5,534 bases of DNA, taken from contig JAKBCD010000163.1 of assembly GCA_021808205.1 (NCBI GenBank), forward strand, positions 1 to 5,534, written 5' to 3'. A model generated the notes under the pieces. The model saw only the letters and a list, made by a program, of their open reading frames with translations, made no database searches and was not told the DNA's origin. A program made the position numbers and the translations under genes. This document shows positions 1 through 5,534 of the stretch, piece by piece (position 1 is the first letter of the stretch; the number at the start of each line of letters is the position of its first letter). The DNA is from Pseudomonadota bacterium. GTDB taxonomy: Bacteria > Pseudomonadota > Alphaproteobacteria > Acetobacterales > Acetobacteraceae.

Positions 1-61
1 TACCTGACCGCGCTGAACCGTTTAACGCAGCCGCCATGCGGGTGGAACAACAACGCGGCGC

Positions 62-1162
62 TCAGCACAGCCGCAACAATAGATCCTCCAACGCCCTGGA
101 TTGGAGCGCGGCATTAAACCGCGCCTGCACATGCACCCGCGCTGCCTCGCCCATCCGCAAGCCCAGATCCGGGCGCGCCAAAAGCCGCGCCAGAGCATCC
201 GCCAAAGCCGCCGCATCGCGAGCGGGGAAAATCACCCCGGTCTCCTCAGGCACCACCAGCCCTTCAACCCTGGCCTCGCTGGAAGCCACCACCGGCACGC
301 CCAACCCCATCGCCTCCATGGCCACGCTCGGCAGCCCCTCAGATTCCCCGCCAGCGGTAATCACACTGGGCACACATAACAGCCGCGCCCCAGCCAGCGC
401 GGCGCGCACCTCATTCTGGTTTTGCCAACCCATAAAACGCAGCCCTGGCACAGAAGCCGCCGCCTGCGTTGTCTCAGCATATAAAGGCCCATCGCCAATC
501 AGCGTCAGCGGCGCCTCGCAGCCTTGTGCGCGCAGCCGCCGCATGGCCTCGATCAGCACGGGGATCCCCTTCATTTCCGCAAACCGCCCGATGAATAGCA
601 CCCCCTCTCCCGCCGCCACGCGCGGCACAGGGCTTATCATGTCGGTGCCAATTGGTAGCGTGTGGGTTTTTTCCGCCGGAAAACCGCGTGCCAGCAGCCT
701 CTCCCGCGCATTCTGTGAAATGCAGACAAACGCGCCAGCCTCGGCCTTTAGCCGCTCCAGCCGCAGCCGGAACACGGAGGGCACGGGAAACCAGCGATAG
801 TAGGAGGCTTTGTCCACCTCGCTGCCATGGAACGTCACCACCAACGGCACCCCCAATGCCCGCGCCAGCGGCAAAGCCAGCGCCCCACCCCGCCCGAACT
901 GCGCATGCACACACACAGGGGATAGTTGCCGGAACCGCTCCAGCCCCGGCACCAGGCCAAACTGCTTGTAAACCAGCCCTTGCGCGCCGGTGAGTAACGG
1001 CCCCAGCGCCATGCCTTCCGGTAACGGCCCAGGCTGCCTGTGCCGCCCCACCCAAAGCGGCGAAAGCCGGGAGAACCCGATATATTGCCGGCGCAGAAAC
1101 GCCACCTCGGACGGAGGAAACAGCCTGTCCCGATAGGCGAGGAGCACGCGTTGTTCAGCCAT
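62..1162 (-). CDS. GT4-type (GT-B fold) glycosyltransferase
   Basis: The 366-aa product has the layout of a retaining GT-B family 4 glycosyltransferase. These cytoplasmic or membrane-associated enzymes move a sugar from a nucleotide-sugar donor onto a lipid-linked glycan. The N-terminal acceptor domain (about 1-180) includes VVTFHGSE at 108-115. The C-terminal donor domain has GRFAEMKG (192-199), LIGDGPLY (221-228) and the E-x7-E motif with E275 and E283 in ESEGLPSVAMEAM. Length is normal for the family. I chose the ATG at 1162 because the protein then starts MAEQRVLLAYRD, a typical first beta strand. The frame stays open further upstream, but that extension is antisense to the neighbouring membrane protein gene and has no family character. 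The ribosome site is weak. The gene is divergent from a Wzy/WaaL-like gene, which supports a role in surface polysaccharide or exopolysaccharide assembly. Donor, acceptor and linkage cannot be read from the sequence. Confidence 0.92.
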   Translation of the reverse strand: MAEQRVLLAYRDRLFPPSEVAFLRRQYIGFSRLSPLWVGRHRQPGPLPEGMALGPLLTGAQGLVYKQFGLVPGLERFRQLSPVCVHAQFGRGGALALPLARALGVPLVVTFHGSEVDKASYYRWFPVPSVFRLRLERLKAEAGAFVCISQNARERLLARGFPAEKTHTLPIGTDMISPVPRVAAGEGVLFIGRFAEMKGIPVLIEAMRRLRAQGCEAPLTLIGDGPLYAETTQAAASVPGLRFMGWQNQNEVRAALAGARLLCVPSVITAGGESEGLPSVAMEAMGLGVPVVASSEARVEGLVVPEETGVIFPARDAAALADALARLLARPDLGLRMGEAARVHVQARFNAALQSRALEDLLLRLC

Positions 1163-1265
1163 AACCCGGCTTTGGCGCAGGCTTTGCTGCAGCGCAAGGC
1201 AAATTTGCCCGTTTGGCTGAACAGGGTTAACAACCCCGCACCCTAACCTATTTATCGGAACCCTG
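1163..1265. promoter_or_regulatory. Divergent intergenic region between glycosyltransferase and ligase/polymerase genes
   Basis: These 103 bp separate two divergent start codons, so promoters for both genes should lie here. Two dyads are visible: a perfect 12-bp palindrome GGCAAATTTGCC at 1198-1209, and GGGTT-AAC-AACCC at 1224-1236. A possible plus-strand sigma-70-like pair is TTGCCC (1205-1210) with TTAACA (1227-1232), spaced 16 bp, but it is a poor match. A weak Shine-Dalgarno-like GGAA lies at 1257-1260, five bases before the ATG at 1266. No convincing minus-strand promoter is seen. That the dyads are operators is inference only. Confidence 0.35.
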
Positions 1266-2522
1266 ATGCAGGACAGCAAACTCAGGCAAATTGCGCTGCT
1301 GGCCACGCTGCTTGTGCCGCTGGGGCTGCTGCATGCCTTCGTGCTGACGGAGATCTGCATCGCCGTTACAGATGTGCTGTTTTTAATCCACTGCCTCACC
1401 ACCAGGGATTTCTCCTGGGTGCGCCGGGGCTGGGTAAAAATCGCGCTGCTCTGGTGGGTCTGGCTGCTGCTCTGTTCCACGCCACTGCCCTGGCCGGGCT
1501 TCGGCTCGGCCGGATGGCAGATGGGTTTTGTGCAGGCCTTCGTCGTCATCCGGCTGATCCTGTTCACCGCCGCCTTGCAGGATTGGGTGCTTACCACGCC
1601 GCAAAGCCGCCGCGTCGCGGCTGTTATGATTTCCCTCTCGGCACTCTGGATCGGCATCGAAGCCTGGCAGCAATATCTCACTGGGCGGAATATTTTCGGT
1701 AATCCTCGCTGGGGCGACGGCTCCCTCACCGGGCCATTCTGGAAGCCGCGCGCGGGCGCGCTCTATGCCCATCTCCTCTACCCCGCCATGCTACCGACGG
1801 TGGCGGCCCTGCTCGGCTCTTCCCGGCGAACGCGCTATTTCCAGGGCTTGGCCCTGGCGGTGGCGGGCATCGTCACCGCGGTGCTTATCGGCCAGCGCAT
1901 GGGCGTGGTGCTGGCGGTGGTGGGGCTCGCCGTCGCGTTCATTTATCTGCCCCGGCTGCGGCTTCCCGCCGCCATCGCGGCCATGGCGGCTGCGGCTTTC
2001 CTGCTGGCCACGCCCATCCTCTCGCCCGCAACCCACCGCAAGCTGGTGGGCGAGACGGATCGGAACATGAGCCATTTCTCCCAAAGCCCCTATGGCGAAC
2101 TTTACACGCGGGGAACGGTGATGGGCCTGCAATCCCCCTGGCATGGTTGGGGCTATAACGGCTTCCGGGAAGACTGCCCGCAGCCGCGCTTCGATGGCGG
2201 ATTGCCGGCACTGCATATCCCGCCCACGCAGCTAGGGCTGGGTGCCTGCAATCTGCATCCGCATAATTACTACATCCAATCCTTCACGGATGCCGGGCTG
2301 CCAGGGCTGGTTCTATTCATGCTGCTGGCAATTTGGTGGCTGAAAGACCTGGCGGCGGGGCTATGGCGCCACCGCTCGCCCCGGCAGATCTCCGTGCTGG
2401 CGGGCGTCGCCACTTTTCTCTGGCCCATTGGCTCCACGGATGAATTTCCCACCCTTTATATACTCGGCTGGTTCTTCTTCCTGCTCGGCCTTGGCCTTGC
2501 CCTGAAACGGGAAAATGACTGA
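1266..2522 (+). CDS. O-antigen ligase/polymerase (WaaL/Wzy-like) membrane protein
   Basis: This 418-aa polytopic inner-membrane protein has roughly ten to twelve hydrophobic segments (for example about 8-45, 58-73, 85-108, 115-135, 165-185, 193-250, 343-360, 375-413). The stretch from about 251 to 342 is hydrophilic and fits the large periplasmic loop of the O-antigen ligase/Wzy_C superfamily. Family hallmarks are R211 in GQRMGVV, R282 in TRGTVMGLQSPWHGWGYNGF, and HPHNYYIQSFTDAGLPG starting at H331. The arginines and the HN pair (H333, N334) correspond to residues known to matter in WaaL-type enzymes, which use undecaprenyl-linked glycans as substrate. C304 and C328 flank the loop just before the HPHN motif and could form a disulfide. 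Ligase and polymerase cannot be told apart by sequence alone. Divergence from a GT4 gene supports surface glycan export or assembly. The ATG at 1266 is preceded by a weak GGAA. Confidence 0.88.
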   Translation: MQDSKLRQIALLATLLVPLGLLHAFVLTEICIAVTDVLFLIHCLTTRDFSWVRRGWVKIALLWWVWLLLCSTPLPWPGFGSAGWQMGFVQAFVVIRLILFTAALQDWVLTTPQSRRVAAVMISLSALWIGIEAWQQYLTGRNIFGNPRWGDGSLTGPFWKPRAGALYAHLLYPAMLPTVAALLGSSRRTRYFQGLALAVAGIVTAVLIGQRMGVVLAVVGLAVAFIYLPRLRLPAAIAAMAAAAFLLATPILSPATHRKLVGETDRNMSHFSQSPYGELYTRGTVMGLQSPWHGWGYNGFREDCPQPRFDGGLPALHIPPTQLGLGACNLHPHNYYIQSFTDAGLPGLVLFMLLAIWWLKDLAAGLWRHRSPRQISVLAGVATFLWPIGSTDEFPTLYILGWFFFLLGLGLALKREND

Positions 2523-2568
2523 AGCCTCCGCCGCACCGCGCCTGCAAGCCTTGCGGGACGAGGTTTAA
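2515..2568 (+). CDS. Possible 17-codon mini-ORF overlapping the ligase/polymerase stop
   Basis: An ATG at 2515 overlaps the TGA of the preceding gene (ATGACTGA) and opens a 17-codon frame, MTEASAAPRLQALRDEV, ending in TAA at 2566-2568. The overlap is the kind used for translational coupling. The peptide resembles the start of an ordinary cytoplasmic protein and has no recognisable domain. It may be the stub of a following gene that was lost, a small coupled peptide, or chance. I see no continuation in the other frames before the GTPase gene at 2612. Confidence 0.2.
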   Translation: MTEASAAPRLQALRDEV

Positions 2569-2611
2569 GCGTTACATCCTCTCCCAGAATCATGATTTGT
2601 GGGTTTTAAAA
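2551..2611 (+). promoter_or_regulatory. Leader of the CobW-family gene with AATCATGATT palindrome
   Basis: The gap before the GTPase gene contains a perfect 10-bp palindrome, AATCATGATT, at 2588-2597, 14 bp before the chosen ATG. A weak sigma-70-like pair, TTGCGG (2551-2556) and TTACAT (2572-2577), is spaced 15 bp. No good Shine-Dalgarno lies directly before the ATG at 2612; the nearest purine run is GTGGG at 2599-2603. COG0523 genes are often controlled by Zur, but this dyad does not obviously match a Zur box as I know it. A regulatory role is a guess. Confidence 0.25.
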
Positions 2612-3592
2612 ATGTCTGATCTCGTTCCTGTCACCGTCCTCACCGGCTATCTGGGTGCGGGCAAAACCACGCTGCTCAACAACATCCTCACCGGCACGCA
2701 CGGCAAGAAATATGCTGTTGTCATTAACGAGTTCGGCGAGCTGGGCGTGGATAACGACCTCGTGGTGGATTCCGACGAGGAAGTGTTCGAGATGAATAAC
2801 GGCTGCATCTGCTGCACTGTGCGCGGCGACCTCATCCGCATTATCGGCGGGCTGATGAAGCGTTCGGCCAAGCTGGACGGCATCATCGTCGAGACCACCG
2901 GCCTCGCCAACCCTGCCCCGGTGGCGCAGACCTTCTTTGTGGACGAGGATGTGAAGGCCAAAACCCGGCTGGATGCCGTAGTCACGGTGGTGGACGCCAA
3001 GCATTTCCTCAGCCGGCTGGAGGACAGCCCCGAAGCCGCCGACCAGGTGGCCTTTGCCGATGTAATCGTGCTGAACAAGCTGGATTTGGTGAGCAAGGAG
3101 GAACTTGCCACGGTGGAAGCCAGGATCAAATCCATCAACCCCTATGCCGAGATCAAAACCGCCACCAAGGGCGATGTGCCAGCAGACCAGCTGCTCGGCC
3201 TGGGCGCGTTCGATTTGAAGCGCGTGCTCGCCAATGTGCCGGATTTTCTCGAGGAAGACAGCCACACCCATAACGAGCACCTGACCAGCATCAGCCTCTC
3301 CACCGACAAACCGCTCTCGGCGGAAAAATTCAACGCCTGGATCGGCCATATTCTGCAAAGCCAGGGGCAGAATATTCTGCGCACCAAGGGTATTCTCTCT
3401 TATGAAGGCGAGAACAGGCGCTTTGCCTTCCAGGCTGTGCATATGATGGCGGATGGGGATTTTCTGGCGCCCTGGAAGCCTGATGAGAAGCGCGTCAGCC
3501 GCATCGTGTTCATCGGGCGGGATTTGAACCGCCCGCAATTGCGCCGCGGCTTCGAAAGCTGCGCGGCCGAGAGCAATATGCGTTTAGATTGA
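2612..3592 (+). CDS. CobW/COG0523-family G3E GTPase, putative metal chaperone
   Basis: The 326-aa product is a full-length COG0523 protein, a cytoplasmic GTPase that delivers or manages a metal ion. The Walker A motif is GYLGAGKT (12-19). The family metal-binding CxCC motif is C65-I-C67-C68. ETTGLANP (94-101) is the switch II/Walker B region, and NKLD (155-158) gives guanine specificity. HTHNEH (218-223) is a short histidine cluster in the linker that could add metal ligands. The C-terminal CobW_C domain runs from about 225 to 315. Zinc chaperones (ZNG1/ZigA/YeiR types), CobW and nitrile hydratase activators share this architecture. No cobalamin or nitrile hydratase genes are nearby, so a zinc or general metallochaperone role is the better inference. 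I prefer the ATG at 2612 over an in-frame TTG at 2597, because MSDLVPVTVLTGYLGAGKT is the normal family N-terminus. The stop codon lies inside a large hairpin shared with the downstream gap. Confidence 0.93.
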   Translation: MSDLVPVTVLTGYLGAGKTTLLNNILTGTHGKKYAVVINEFGELGVDNDLVVDSDEEVFEMNNGCICCTVRGDLIRIIGGLMKRSAKLDGIIVETTGLANPAPVAQTFFVDEDVKAKTRLDAVVTVVDAKHFLSRLEDSPEAADQVAFADVIVLNKLDLVSKEELATVEARIKSINPYAEIKTATKGDVPADQLLGLGAFDLKRVLANVPDFLEEDSHTHNEHLTSISLSTDKPLSAEKFNAWIGHILQSQGQNILRTKGILSYEGENRRFAFQAVHMMADGDFLAPWKPDEKRVSRIVFIGRDLNRPQLRRGFESCAAESNMRLD

Positions 3593-3627
3593 CGCGGCGG
3601 CGTCAATCTAAACGCACGAAATTGCTC
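3571..3627. repeat. Long interrupted inverted repeat over the GTPase stop codon; possible terminator or dispersed palindrome
   Basis: A perfect 17-bp inverted repeat (3579-3595 against 3600-3616) flanks a GGCG loop at 3596-3599. After a small asymmetric internal loop (one base, 3578, against four, 3617-3620) a further 7 bp pair: GAGCAAT at 3571-3577 with ATTGCTC at 3621-3627. The 24-bp stem includes the last codons and the TGA (3590-3592) of the upstream gene. It lies between two convergent genes, so it could stop transcription from both sides. Neither side has a T-tract, so it is not a classic intrinsic terminator. The GAGCAAT arms recall intergenic palindromic repeats common in alphaproteobacterial genomes, which is an inference from memory. 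Confidence 0.75.
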
Positions 3628-3655
3628 GCTCAAACGCAAAACTAGAGGGCGATCC

Positions 3656-3669
3656 ACGCTTTAAAGCGT
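3656..3669. repeat. 14-bp perfect palindrome touching the ftsY stop codon
   Basis: ACGCTTTAAAGCGT is perfectly self-complementary, and its last base is the final base of the ftsY stop codon (TAA, 3669-3671 on the minus strand). It could fold as a short 5-bp hairpin with a TTAA loop, which alone is weak as a terminator. Together with the larger hairpin at 3571-3627 and CTAGAG at 3642-3647 it makes most of the convergent gap palindromic. Confidence 0.55.
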
Positions 3670-4601
3670 TATTCGGCGCGCTGCTCACCCACCAGCGCCC
3701 GCGCGAATTCCGTGGCGTCGAACGGGCGCAGATCAGCAATTTGTTCGCCCGTGCCCACCGCATGAATGGGCAACGAAAATTTCTCTGCCAGCGCCACGAC
3801 AATGCCGCCGCGCGCGGAGCCATCCAGCTTGGTCACGATCAGCCCTGACAAATCCACCATCTCTTTAAAAATGCCCACCTGCGTCACCGCGTTTTGGCCG
3901 GTGGTGGCGTCCAAAGTTAGTAACGTGGCATGGGGGGCGGTGGGGTCCAGCTTGCGGATGACGCGGATGATCTTGCGCAACTCCTCCATCAATGCGGTCT
4001 TGTTGTGCAGCCGCCCGGCGGTGTCTATCAGCAGCACATCGGCCCCGGTTTTTTGCGCCCGGCTCAGTGCGTCATGCGCCAGGGAAGCAGGGTCTGTGTT
4101 CGCAGGCGCGGTGACAACCTCACACCCGGCACGGCTCCCCCAAACCTGCAACTGCTCCACGGCGGCGGCGCGGAACGTGTCCCCCGCTGCCAGCATTGGG
4201 GTGAGGCCCTGCTCACGGTAAACGGAAGCCAGCTTGCCGATGGTTGTGGTTTTGCCGGCACCATTCACGCCCACCATCAGGATCACATAGGGCTTGTGGC
4301 TCGTATCCAGCTCCAAAGGCCGGGCAACAGGAGCGAGGATTTCGGAAATCTCCGCCGCCAAAGTTTCGCGCACCTCCTCATCTGTGACTTCCTTGCCAAA
4401 CCGCGTGGAGCGGAAGCCCTTGATGATGCGCGCTGCCACAGCGGGACCGAGATCGGCGGCGATGAGCTGTTCCTCCAGCTCTTCCAGCGCCTGATCATCC
4501 AGCTTGCGCTTGGTGAACACGCCGGTGATGCCGCCGGTGAGCTTGGCGGCCGAGCGGGAGAGGCCGGATTTCAGCCGGGAGAAAAACGAGGATACAGCCA
4601 T
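3669..4601 (-). CDS. ftsY: Signal recognition particle receptor FtsY
   Basis: This 310-aa SRP receptor GTPase docks SRP-ribosome complexes (with Ffh) at the inner membrane for co-translational insertion. The NG domain is complete: N-domain helices about 35-95, G1 GVNGAGKT (111-118), the DTFRAAA motif (141-147), G3 DTAGR (193-197), G4 TKLD (257-260) and the closing GTGE (283-286). The C-terminal tail GTGEQIADLRPFDATEFA is typical of FtsY, not Ffh, and there is no M domain. The N-terminus is short and lacks the long acidic A domain of E. coli FtsY. It starts with a Ser/Phe/Lys-rich amphipathic stretch, SSFFSRLKSGLSRSAAKLTG, the usual lipid-targeting helix of short FtsY proteins. The ATG at 4601 lies 3 nt after the dapF stop (TAA-AAA-ATG), so translation is probably coupled and a single transcript is likely. 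Confidence 0.97.
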   Translation of the reverse strand: MAVSSFFSRLKSGLSRSAAKLTGGITGVFTKRKLDDQALEELEEQLIAADLGPAVAARIIKGFRSTRFGKEVTDEEVRETLAAEISEILAPVARPLELDTSHKPYVILMVGVNGAGKTTTIGKLASVYREQGLTPMLAAGDTFRAAAVEQLQVWGSRAGCEVVTAPANTDPASLAHDALSRAQKTGADVLLIDTAGRLHNKTALMEELRKIIRVIRKLDPTAPHATLLTLDATTGQNAVTQVGIFKEMVDLSGLIVTKLDGSARGGIVVALAEKFSLPIHAVGTGEQIADLRPFDATEFARALVGEQRAE

Positions 4602-4604
4602 TTT

Positions 4605-5429
4605 TTACAAAATCCCAGGCAGTTCGCCGGCAAAGGCGGCCTCGGCAGGGCCGCGCATCAGCACGTTGCCGGAGTCCGCCCAGGTGATGAGCAGCTCCCC
4701 GCCATCCATCTCCACGGTGGCGGAGCGACCGGTGAGGCCCCGGCGGCTGGCATTGACCAAAGCCGCGCAGGCGCCTGAGCCGCAAGCCAGGGTCAGCCCC
4801 GCCCCGCGCTCCCAAACCCGCAGGCGGATGCGCGAGGGGCTGTCGATCCGCGCAAAGCCGATATTGGCGCGCTCAGGGAAGAGGCGGTTTTTTTCCAGCA
4901 TCGGGCCGATGGTCTCGATGGGTAGATGCTGGAAATCGTCGATAAAGAAGGTTGCGTGCGGGTTGCCCATGGAACAAGCCGCCGGGTCTGATACCGGGCC
5001 AAGGCTGAGTGGCAGATGCAGCGTATCGGCGGGGTGGGAGAGCGGAATGTCGCCCCATTCCAGATGCGGCGGCCCCATATCCACCTCAACTAGGCCAGGC
5101 CCCAGGATTTCGGATTTCAGCAGGCCCGAGATCGTGCGGATGCTTACCTCCCGCGCGCCGGTTTCCTCCGCCAGCAAGGCGGCCACACAGCGCGTGGCGT
5201 TGCCGCAGGCACCGCTCTCCGAGCCGTCGGCGTTCAAGATGCGCATGAAGGCATCCGCCCCGGCCTCGTCAGGCTCGATGATGATTAGCTGGTCGCAGCC
5301 CACGCCGCGCTGGCGGTCGGCAATGTGGCGCACGGTTTCGGGCGGCAAGGCCAGCTTGGTGGTGCGGCCATCCAGCACCACGAAGTCGTTGCCAGCACCG
5401 TGCATCTTCAGGAACGGGAGCGAAAGCAT
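4605..5429 (-). CDS. dapF: Diaminopimelate epimerase DapF
   Basis: The 274-aa cytoplasmic enzyme interconverts LL- and meso-diaminopimelate without a cofactor, the penultimate step to lysine and the source of meso-DAP for peptidoglycan. The N-terminal signature is [15 protein letters not shown] (6-20). The two catalytic cysteines are C75 in [10 protein letters not shown] and C216 in [10 protein letters not shown], one from each half of the pseudo-symmetric fold. Substrate-contact motifs include N14, the N66-A-D segment, N156-P-H in [10 protein letters not shown], and ERGAG (207-211). Length is normal. The ATG at 5429 has a good ribosome site, AAGGAAG at 5434-5440 read on the minus strand, with 4 nt spacing, which supports this start. 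ftsY follows after 3 nt, so dapF is the leading gene of a dapF-ftsY pair. Nothing in the active site is missing. Confidence 0.98.
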   Translation of the reverse strand: MLSLPFLKMHGAGNDFVVLDGRTTKLALPPETVRHIADRQRGVGCDQLIIIEPDEAGADAFMRILNADGSESGACGNATRCVAALLAEETGAREVSIRTISGLLKSEILGPGLVEVDMGPPHLEWGDIPLSHPADTLHLPLSLGPVSDPAACSMGNPHATFFIDDFQHLPIETIGPMLEKNRLFPERANIGFARIDSPSRIRLRVWERGAGLTLACGSGACAALVNASRRGLTGRSATVEMDGGELLITWADSGNVLMRGPAEAAFAGELPGIL

Positions 5430-5448
5430 GACGCTTCCTTACCCTGCC

Positions 5449-5475
5449 GTGCCGGGCGCGGCAAACGCCCGGCAC
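5449..5475 (-). terminator. GC-rich hairpin between the upstream gene and dapF
   Basis: A perfect 10-bp inverted repeat (5449-5458 against 5466-5475) encloses a 7-nt loop (5459-5465). The 3' arm sequence CCCGGCAC is repeated at once (5468-5475 and 5475-5482), so the 5' arm could pair with either copy, giving two alternative hairpins. The structure starts 8 bp after the stop of the upstream minus-strand gene and ends 8 bp before the dapF ribosome site. There is no T-tract, so it may be a weak or Rho-assisted terminator, an mRNA 3'-end stabiliser, or a structured dapF leader. Confidence 0.45.
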
Positions 5476-5483
5476 CCGGCACG

Positions 5484-5534
5484 TTAGTACATCGCGGAGG
5501 TGACGGAGCGCAGGTTACGTTCTTCCAGCGCCCT
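5484..5534 (-). CDS. C-terminal end of an unidentified upstream gene (partial)
   Basis: The right edge contains the last 16 codons and the TAA (5484-5486) of a minus-strand reading frame whose protein ends RALEERNLRSVTSAMY. The frame is open to the window edge and its stop sits just before a hairpin, as expected for a gene end. The 54-bp gap to dapF and the same orientation suggest it precedes dapF in the same direction, perhaps as a separate transcription unit if the hairpin terminates. The peptide is too short for me to name a family. Confidence 0.55.
   Translation of the reverse strand, partial: RALEERNLRSVTSAMY

Noticed and set aside
1..68. Possible start of another minus-strand gene at the left edge: GTG at 66-68 overlapping the glycosyltransferase stop (GTGCTGA), or ATG at 35-37
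   Set aside because: Both frames are open to the edge, but only 22 or 12 codons are visible. A GGAGG lies about 16 nt before the GTG, which is too far, and the ATG has no ribosome site. No choice can be supported.
36..800. 254-codon plus-strand ORF over the glycosyltransferase
   Set aside because: Its translation is Ser/Ala/Arg-rich with no domain, while the minus strand encodes conserved GT4 motifs.
1163..1729. Upstream extension of the glycosyltransferase frame, making a 555-codon minus-strand ORF
   Set aside because: The extension is antisense to the well-supported ligase/polymerase gene, has no domain character, and the family N-terminus begins naturally at the ATG at 1162.
2606..3538. 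310-codon minus-strand ORF antisense to the CobW-family gene
   Set aside because: The sense strand encodes a full set of G3E GTPase motifs. The antisense frame is His/Gly-rich without any family motif, as expected from the codon bias of GC-rich DNA.
4601..4606. T/A homopolymer at the dapF-ftsY junction as a possible frameshift site
   Set aside because: dapF ends at its normal length and ftsY begins with a normal N-terminus, so there is no need for recoding.
3930..5487. Long plus-strand ORFs at 3930-4778 and 4504-5487 over ftsY and dapF
   Set aside because: They are opposite two complete housekeeping genes with intact catalytic motifs, and their translations show low-complexity Ser/Arg/Ala composition.
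1..5534. Search for CRISPR repeats, transposase genes, tRNA genes, attachment sites and retron- or toxin-like modules
   Set aside because: No regularly spaced repeats, tRNA-like folds, transposase motifs or defence-type genes were seen; the coding space is filled by five ordinary complete genes.

Overview
The window is GC-rich DNA with dense coding on both strands. It looks like an alphaproteobacterial chromosome, and the Acetobacteraceae (Acidiphilium/Acidocella type) are a reasonable guess. That guess rests on the protein sequences, the short FtsY and the dapF-ftsY linkage; no marker gene in the window proves it.

Layout. Positions 1-61 lie downstream of the first gene and contain nothing I can assign. 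A GT4-type glycosyltransferase (62-1162, minus) and an O-antigen ligase/polymerase-like membrane protein (1266-2522, plus) are divergently transcribed from a 103-bp region that holds two short dyads. Together they look like the edge of a surface-polysaccharide locus. A 17-codon mini-ORF overlaps the stop of the membrane protein gene. After an 89-bp gap comes a COG0523/CobW-family G3E GTPase (2612-3592, plus), probably a metal (zinc-type) chaperone. It converges on ftsY (3669-4601, minus). The 76-bp gap between them is largely palindromic: a long, almost perfect hairpin covers the CobW-family stop codon, and a 14-bp palindrome touches the ftsY stop codon. ftsY lies 3 nt downstream of dapF (4605-5429, minus). 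Upstream of dapF is a GC-rich hairpin, then the last 16 codons of another minus-strand gene that runs off the right edge.

How the genes relate. dapF (meso-diaminopimelate for lysine and peptidoglycan) and ftsY (SRP receptor for membrane protein targeting) are housekeeping genes in one tight transcription unit. The glycosyltransferase and ligase/polymerase would build and then polymerise or transfer a cell-surface glycan. The GTPase is a stand-alone metal-homeostasis gene with no cobalamin genes beside it. I found no mobile element, CRISPR array, tRNA or rRNA, and no convincing sign of an undescribed multi-gene system. The most unusual structure is the palindromic convergent gap at 3571-3669.
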